A DNA stretch of 64,000 nucleotides. It comes from Prostheceraeus crozeri (Eukaryota; Platyhelminthes; Polycladida; Euryleptidae). A program made the translations under genes and the position numbers. Numbering within the stretch: the stretch's first letter is position 1; every line of letters begins with the position of its first letter. Where the stretch lies: NCBI GenBank assembly GCA_907163375.1, contig CAJQUW010012642.1, forward strand, positions 1 to 64,000, given 5' to 3'. The notes beneath the pieces are model-generated. The model did not search any database and was not told the origin of the DNA. It saw only the letters and a program-made list of their open reading frames with translations. This document shows positions 57,480 to 64,000 of the stretch, one piece after another.

Positions 57480-58385
57480 TAATTAATGATTGGCCTATTT
57501 AAAGATATTTGATAATTAATTAACAATTTTAACTATCAAAGCCTCATGTTCAAACCATCAACAACAGAAAATTTTTCTTTTTTCAAAAATTAGACTTTAA
57601 ATAACTAAAACCATGATATTCACACATGATATTCAGATCACACAATTTAATTAGAAAAATCGTCATTGGTTGATAATCATAACTTGAATGCATTTGATTG
57701 CGATGTCATTTAAATACTGCAAACAAGACTTCAATCAATGGCTAAGAGATTTCTAACACATTTGAACAAAATTGAACAACACATAATCTGTAGAATTGTC
57801 TCTTTATGTATCAAATAATAATCTCAGTCGTCATTAGACAGTAATTGTATCAAATTTCTGTAGTTGGTTAATTCTTGTAGTGCGATTTCTGAATGTCGCA
57901 TGCCATTCATGCTTAGCTCGTTCAAGTAGAACTGAGAGAAACCACAAATTGTTAATCGATTGGAACTGAAGTTGACGACGAAAATGAAGGCATTCCGAGT
58001 TAAGTATCATCGAGATTTCGAAACTTAACAAAGATATTTAAAGTTGAAATTAAATATCTTCAAGTTTCTTCAGATATTATTAAAACGGCGAAAATCGCTA
58101 CAGTCGTTGAGTAATTAGTTAAACAATCATTTATGAAGTCAGAGAAGAAAAATAACTAAAGGTTTTGGAACTTTGAAACTCATTAGGAAGTAGGCATATA
58201 AGTGGTCGTTCAGATCGAATTGTTCAGCAATCAAGAAAAACTGACGTTTAGATAAGCAGACATTTCTTTACGCAAGTCAATAAGAAATTCTTGAAACTTT
58301 ACGTTATGTACGACCTATTATTTCACTTTGTGATTCAAAATTAAAGTTTTGTTTAAAATGTTTCAAATGCCATAGATTTCCATCA
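57480..58385. other. Gene-free stretch
   Basis: Nothing recognised. Confidence 0.5.
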
Positions 58386-58391
58386 GTCAAT

Positions 58392-58790
58392 GTATTTCTC
58401 GATGCCCGGTAAAATGATTCAACAAAAACTATGGTGCGCTGGTTTAACCCACTAAGGACCCAGCTATTCTTAAAAACTTAGTTTTATTCAAAATATTTCA
58501 AATGCATCTAGCGAGCTTTCTAGGCATTGTACGAAGTTGGGAATGATGCCATTAGAATGGCGTCGATATCTTCTTTCTTTTGCTCACAAATTTATGCCGC
58601 TGAGTGGAGGTGACCAAAAACGTCAGGTTGAAATGGTGTGGAAACGATGCATCGAACATTAATGGGTTTGACCAATCACAGCAGCATCTTGATTGGTGAT
58701 TTATCTCTGACTGGGCACCACTAGTCGAATGTTAATAAAGATGGAGAAAGGCCATCAACTTTTTATCAACCGCAGAAAATCTCGTTTAAG
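58392..58790. repeat. Repeat X, left copy
   Basis: It matches 62500-62826 in inverted orientation over about 330 bp with some 10-15% differences. Shared blocks include CCCACTAAGGACCCAGCTAT, CAAATGCATCTAGCGAGC, TTTGCTCACAAATTTATG and GGCCATCAACTTTTTATCAA. This copy has about 85 extra bp (roughly 58625-58715). TTAA precedes CCCACTAAGG here, and TTAG at the other copy, which looks like a piggyBac-type junction carried in both copies. Confidence 0.85.
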
Positions 58791-59505
58791 AGTACCTTTC
58801 CTGATTTCCCTGGAAAATCTGAGTTACGTAGGTAATCTTAGGTTTGACCTTTGATGAACCTTTCAAATGGAAGCGTCATTTCTGTCAAAATTCTGCCACT
58901 GAGAGGTGATCCAATTTATTATAATCCTCAACATATAGAAATTCACCAAGCTGCAACTTTATCTTTCCAAAGTCAAAGTGTGCTGATAACATTTCCGAAA
59001 TGCACCCAGTTCGGAAAACAGTATAATTACATGTAGGATAATAAATCCATTTCAAAAAGTGAGGGCAATGAGATTTATTGACATCGATAAATTGATCGTA
59101 ATCAGAAACTAAAAATGGCAGCACCCCATCAATAGCCATAGAAATTGCTTATAGAGTTATTCTCTATTTTTTTGCATTTTTATTACATTTGTGGTGAAGC
59201 CTGTATAAGAATTATACCAAACATTCACTTAGGGTGTGATGTTTTCCCTACAATGGTGAGTGTTGACGGCATTTCAGGTCAAATAGTCAATCAACTAACC
59301 TCGCAATCACTACAAATCAATCAATCAATTAATTTTTGATAACGTATATATTGATATAGAATAGTTATTGTGCACATGTTAATTTCAAAGTTTTCTGACG
59401 TATGGATGGAAGGAATGCAATCCAAATGTCCTTGCCATTTGGTCACTTGTCATTGCTGATGATTATTAAAGCCATATCTACCTTCATGATTGTTTTCTGA
59501 TGCAC
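58791..59505. other. Gene-free stretch
   Basis: Nothing recognised between repeat X and foldback copy 3. Confidence 0.5.
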
Positions 59506-59509
59506 CATA

Positions 59510-60231
59510 GTCCGGCAGCCAGATCGAGTTTCTGCAGGGAACGAGGCCGAAAGTGAGACTTTCACAGAATGATGTACACCCTATGCCTACTACGAATCGG
59601 CACGTCTGCCGAGTTCTGGTGAGTTCCTCTTCTTGTCAGACACGATCAAAGAAAAACACATATATATCCAATGGGACGCAGATTGCAGTTTTTGACTAAA
59701 ACGAATTTTTGTATGTTTTCTCTGATTAAACGAAAAGTCCTAAGCCGAGAGTCATAATTTTTGGCATGGAATGTCTTCAGGTCATTTCCTATGATGTGCA
59801 TGTCCTTTTATCATGCATCTGATCGGCAATGAATGTGACAATGTGGTTGAATGTGGATAAAGTTGCTCAAAATGTTTGTGTCTGCCGACATTAAAAGGCT
59901 CGCCAAATCTAAATGCGCCTAGCTATACAGACAGGGGTGCATGAAAAAGAAAGGAAATGACTTGAAGACTTTCCATGCCAAAAATTATGACTCTCGGCTT
60001 AGGACTTTTCGTTTAATCAGAGAAAACATAGAAAATTTCATTTTAGCCGAAAACTGCAATCTGCGTCCCATTGGATTTACATGTGTTTTCTTTGATCGTG
60101 TCTGACAAGAAGAGGAACTCACTAGATCTCGGCAGACGTGCCGATTCGTAGTAGGCATAGGATGTACATCATTTTGTGAAAGTCTCACTTTCGGCCTCGT
60201 TCCCTGCAGAAACTCGCTCTGGCTGCCGGAC
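59510..60231. mobile_element. Foldback MITE, copy 3
   Basis: 722 bp, flanked by TA (59508-59509, 60232-60233). Same ends and same inner order as copy 2 (GTCCGGCAGCCAGA, CAGGGAACGAGG, CGGCACGTCTGCCGAG, TTTTGACTAAAACGAAT). The two copies differ at scattered sites, so they are separate insertions of one family. Confidence 0.93.
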
Positions 60232-60234
60232 TAC

Positions 60235-61540
60235 CAGCCCAGTGAATTGATATTAATGTGACGATGCATTCTACTGCATGTGGGCCTACTATGGATATTA
60301 AGACCGTATACTACAGATGACTAGACATCCGATCTAGGCCTGAAATTAAGCAAAGGACCCGTTGGTGTCTATATCCCGTTTGGAATATGACAAAAATGGC
60401 CGTTATAGTAGGCCCATGCCATCATCTAGCTCCTTCTGTTCATGTAGTCTGCGCATCTGTATTAACACACCTCATCGTCCAGCAAACAGAATTACTCATA
60501 AGCCCATTTTGTTTTGCTTGCAAGTTATGTGAATTGTGCCACCGATTTGAATAGACCAATTCATGATATTAAATTTATAACTTCAATGCCCAGTACTCGA
60601 CATTACTGGTATAAATTGCGAACACAATCGCTATTCTATTGGTAATTCTCAAAAAATCAAAAAAATTTTATTGTAACTTCGATAACCGAATTCGACCCAA
60701 GCCCAGTTCCGAAAGTCCCCTATATGTCCACTCTGTGCAATCATTCTGATTTTCACAGATTTTAATTTTCTAAAGCAACAACTCAGAGACTTTGTGGTGA
60801 TGTCATTTCTCTCTGGGATGTTTCTTTGTTTTTCTTGACTTGTAATTCTATCCAGAGATTCTGAAACTTTGTCGCAATCGGACAAGACACTGGCGACGTG
60901 ATGTTCCTATTCTGTTCGCGGTGATAGAACTCGACAGACGGAAGAAACAAATAGAGAAAAGTAAGAGTGGGAGGTAGCTGTGAAACTCTTGATAAAGACT
61001 TGAAGACAACGCGGGGCAAGCAAAGTTGCGTTTTTCCTTCAGCCCCTCGTCTCGAACTTATCTCTTCTCTGAGTCTTGTTTGCCCAGAGCGATCGTTTTT
61101 CTCCATCTCGAAATCGTTCGAGCCCACTACCTCATAACGAGTCATGTTGAGATCGCTTTATTGTTGACATTCGTCTTATTGGCATCACTTATTGGCTTGT
61201 CGGAGGAAATGAATTGTACTTCGCATTAGGACCAACATCTCTCCCGAGCCCATTGTCAATAAGAAGACAGTGAAATCTGTTCGTATCAATTTCTAAGCCG
61301 ACTGCTTTGCTTGATGAGAGATAGGAGAGACAAAAAGAGCGAGAGAAGGAGAGAAATGGAAAAAAGGAGAAGAGAGTTTGATGGTGATGCAAAAAAACCA
61401 CTGAGTCACCTGAACAGACTGCTGTAGTTTATGAATGGACAAGTATAATTCCAATATTATTTGTTTAGAACAGAAAGATGCCTTCAGACTTCATCAGTTC
61501 TATATCCTACAATGACAGTGAACGTGTGTTTGGTCTTCAG
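60235..61540. other. Gene-free stretch
   Basis: Overlapping - strand frames at 60649-61145 (up to 120 codons) have no recognisable product. A purine-rich (GA) patch lies at 61316-61375. Confidence 0.45.
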
Positions 61541-61544
61541 AGTA

Positions 61545-63163
61545 TGTGGGAAATAAAATTATGCGAAAAAATGCCCAGTGATTGATTGTTTTGACTAATT
61601 CAGCATTCAGAATCATATTTTACGCTCTTTCCAATGAGATAAATACGAAAATATTTCATCGGCGGGTTTTCGAGATAATCGACAATATCGATTTTATCGA
61701 TCCTCGGATTTTATCGACATGCATTTCTGCTCAATAGCTACAAAAAAGCCCATTGATGGTTTTGTCTGATACTTGATCAGAATTTTACGCTCTTTCCAAT
61801 GAGATGAAAAAAATTTTTACATCTACGGATTTTTATCTAGTTGATTGATTCGATTAACATTTTTTCAGAAAAATGATTTTAAATTTGCTTTAATTGATTT
61901 CAATCAATGGTGCAGAAAACAAAACATTGTGCTTCATTCACTCATTATCTTGACCAAATTTCTTATAAATACCTTGAGTTGTATACGGAGACTGTATCTT
62001 ATAAAAGCTACTCGACAAAGATGCGGGTAGAGCTGTTGAAGAAGCTGACTCAGAAGAGGCGATGGTTCCCCGAAGCTCAGTATTTGCGACGATCAAGCTA
62101 TAAGTTGTATCAAAAAAGGAGCGACAGCCTTAGAAGAGAAACAGTGAGATGTTGCATAAAAGGCCACAGCAGAGAGAATTTCCGACTTAAGAAAGCGTGG
62201 AAAAGAAGGGACGAGTGTCCTCCGGCTCAGTTGCGGAGAGTCTAGATGGCTAGGAAAGTTCCGCCAAAGGATTGGCGGAACCGACAATCATTGTAAGTGA
62301 TGCAAGCAAACTTCGGAATCCATCGATCATCTGATGGAAGGCTGCAAGAATTCGGAAAGGAAATTCAGCCTACGGTGCGGAAAGACATCGGAAATAACCA
62401 TCTTCATGCCAAAAACTTCGTGTGGGAGGGTTTTCGCCTCGTTTCTTGACTTAAGTCTTTTTGTATGTACCTGGCATCCTTTCTTGCGGGAAATTAAAAA
62501 AAATAAAAAATAAAAGGTATTTATCTAACTTTACGGTTGATAAAAAGTTGATGGCCTTTCTCCTTCTTCATCAACATTCGATTAGTGACTGCTCAGTCAC
62601 CACCGCACAGCAGCATAAATTTGTGAGCAAAGGAAAGAAGATTTCGACGCAATTCTGACGGCACCATTCTCAATCTCGTACAGTGCACAGAACGCTCGCT
62701 AGATGCATTTGAAATATTTTGAAAAAAATTAGTTTTTAAGAATAGCTGGGTCCTTAGTGGGCTAAACCAGTTCACCATAGCTTTTGTTGAAAGTCTTCAT
62801 AATCAATTTCCCGGGCACAGAGAAATAGATCTTGTAATTGCATTACAGTGTAGACAAATCTTGATGCTGCTTGCTCATTGCAAGGTCCAAGTCCTGACTG
62901 ATTCACTTCACAAAAATCGGGTACGTGACGCACCTACGCAAATTCTGATCTAAAACCAATGATCTTGATAATAGATATTTCTTTATCTTTCAAACGGTGA
63001 TGTCGATCAAATCCACTGATCGATAAAATCGATGTAATCGATTATCTATAAAACCCGTCAATGAAATTTTCTAATTTTAGTCTTATTGGAAAGAGTGTGA
63101 ACTTCTGAACAGAGTCAGCCAAATTATCAATGAGCATTTTTTCGCTTAATTTTGTTTCCCACA
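61545..63163. mobile_element. Element with ~170-bp terminal inverted repeats (family unknown)
   Basis: Left arm 61545-61720 and right arm 63000-63163 match in inverted orientation: TGTGGGAAAYAAAATTA, GCGAAAAAATGC, CTCTTTCCAATRAGA, ATCGATTTTATCGATC. A direct copy of the ACGCTCTTTCCAATGAGAT block also occurs at 61788-61806. The interior holds a 112-codon + frame (61907-62245) with a basic KMRVELLKKLTQKRRW stretch and a CKQTSESIDHLMEGC-like peptide further on. Neither is identified. The interior also contains repeat X (62500-62826). Confidence 0.65.
62500..62826. repeat. Repeat X, right copy (inverted)
   Basis: Inverted partner of 58392-58790. It lies wholly inside the 61545-63163 element, so the X pair and the terminal pair interleave instead of nesting. 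Confidence 0.85.
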
Positions 63164-63164
63164 C

Positions 63165-64000
63165 ACCGTGTCCTGCGATTCATTGATGCTACTCGAAATG
63201 GCCCAATAGTTTATGACAGCTAGAACAAGCTGAAAAACTGCACAACATGCTGCTCTTCGTTTGCTCATCTTGACTTTGTCATGAGGGATGTAGATTTGAA
63301 TAATGTGCTTGTTGTGTGCCGAATTTTCTGTTGAATTTTTACACGCATCTTCTATTCACTTACGCACTTTGATTACATGGGTATTTTAAGTGAACAGTTG
63401 AAATAAATGGACGCTATCAGACAATTCATAAAAGATAATTCAAATGTTGATCAACTGATCACCGCCTTAATTGCCTATCGCTTTTCACAATTTCAAATAA
63501 ACTAGAGAGCCGTTCTCTCATTAGTAATAGCATCTTGACCATCAATCATGCAGTGTAGGAGGTTTGCTAACCGTTTATCTCTGGCGTGGGGCGGACATTT
63601 ATTTCCGTTACTGCTCTTCTCGTTGCTTTAGGTCCGTGGGAATGGTCGTAGTGGTCATTAGCCGATTTACTTTTATCCGGAGTAAGCAGATATTTGAAAA
63701 GGATCTTGACGCTTGCGTTGCATCACTAACAGGCGACGTGCGAATTTGCCCCTCGAGAGATCCAGCCAGTGTTTGAATCGTTTTGCGGGGCGCTGATTGA
63801 CACTTGCATAGACTGTTTCATCCTTTCCACATATCCAATGAAGTTGAGATCAGGGAGCGTAGGAAGACGCGTGAAAGGCGTTGGATCGTGTTGAATGGGA
63901 AGACAGTGGTGACGGCCAAGAGTCAACTTGTAATTACGCAAATCTGGCTAATGGGGAGCGTGCATAAGTATGCGTTCTAGAATTCCGACGACCGACAGCA
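63165..64000. other. Gene-free stretch to the window end
   Basis: No gene or repeat recognised. Confidence 0.5.

Noticed and set aside
60649-61145. 120- and 78-codon - strand frames
   Set aside because: Overlapping frames with low-complexity Arg/Ser/Glu content and no known domain.
61907-62245. 112-codon basic + frame as a host gene
   Set aside because: It lies inside an inverted-repeat element and matches nothing I know; kept only as element interior.
1-64000. LTR retroelements, Polintons or other capsid- or envelope-bearing elements
   Set aside because: No long terminal direct repeats, integrase, protease, capsid or DNA polymerase motifs were seen. The RT genes present are LINE and Penelope types.
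1-64000. CRISPR array or bacterial operon structure
   Set aside because: No regular repeat-spacer pattern; introns and transposon families show an animal genome.

Overview
This window is a gene-poor, AT-rich stretch of an animal nuclear genome. It has GT-AG introns, TATA boxes, an AATAAA polyadenylation signal and many kinds of eukaryotic transposon. A LINE, Penelope-like pieces, hAT, piggyBac, PIF/Harbinger and a DD41D mariner, with frequent TAGGCCTA- and TACATGTA-like words and a perforin-2 gene, fit a marine invertebrate. I cannot fix the phylum. No LTR retroelement, Polinton, CRISPR array, rRNA or convincing functional tRNA was seen.

The one clear host gene is MPEG1 (macrophage-expressed gene 1, perforin-2) on the + strand. 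Three coding exons assemble with matching phases: 17853-17899 (signal peptide), 21848-22058 (start of the mature protein) and 25496-27322 (MACPF, P2, transmembrane segment, tail). Together they code for 694 residues. A TATA box lies at 17811-17818 and an AATAAA at 27506-27511. Both long introns and the near-upstream region hold inverted-repeat elements. One ends about 42 bp before exon 2, and a pair of inverted arms encloses exon 2. A second probable host gene starts at the left edge on the - strand (TATA box 372-382, 137-bp leader intron 135-271, ATG at 84) and runs out of the window after 28 codons.

Layout: 1-350 start of the left-edge gene; 537-1203 tandem duplication with a run of 35 G; 1430-4530 broken CR1-like LINE (- strand); 9355-11727 non-autonomous hAT-type element with a nested 451-bp MITE; 12632-13690 hAT transposase relic (-); 13762-14416 Harbinger relic (+); 14740-15477 Penelope-like RT relic (+); 16737-17486 foldback MITE; 17811-27511 MPEG1; 28239-30889 piggyBac element (-); 36821-41810 a whole-length PIF/Harbinger element with TTA target duplications, a transposase (+), an antisense MADF gene (-) and an inserted mariner; 43759-44285 Penelope-like GIY-YIG relic; 45137-45642, 48203-48361 and 53299-53512 small inverted-repeat elements; 54254-54974 and 59510-60231 two more foldback MITEs of the 16737 family; 58392-63163 interleaved long inverted repeats. 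The stretches between these hold no gene I can support.

The transposon copies are independent insertions at different stages of decay. The functional content is the innate-immunity gene MPEG1 and how inverted-repeat elements have come to surround its promoter and exon 2.
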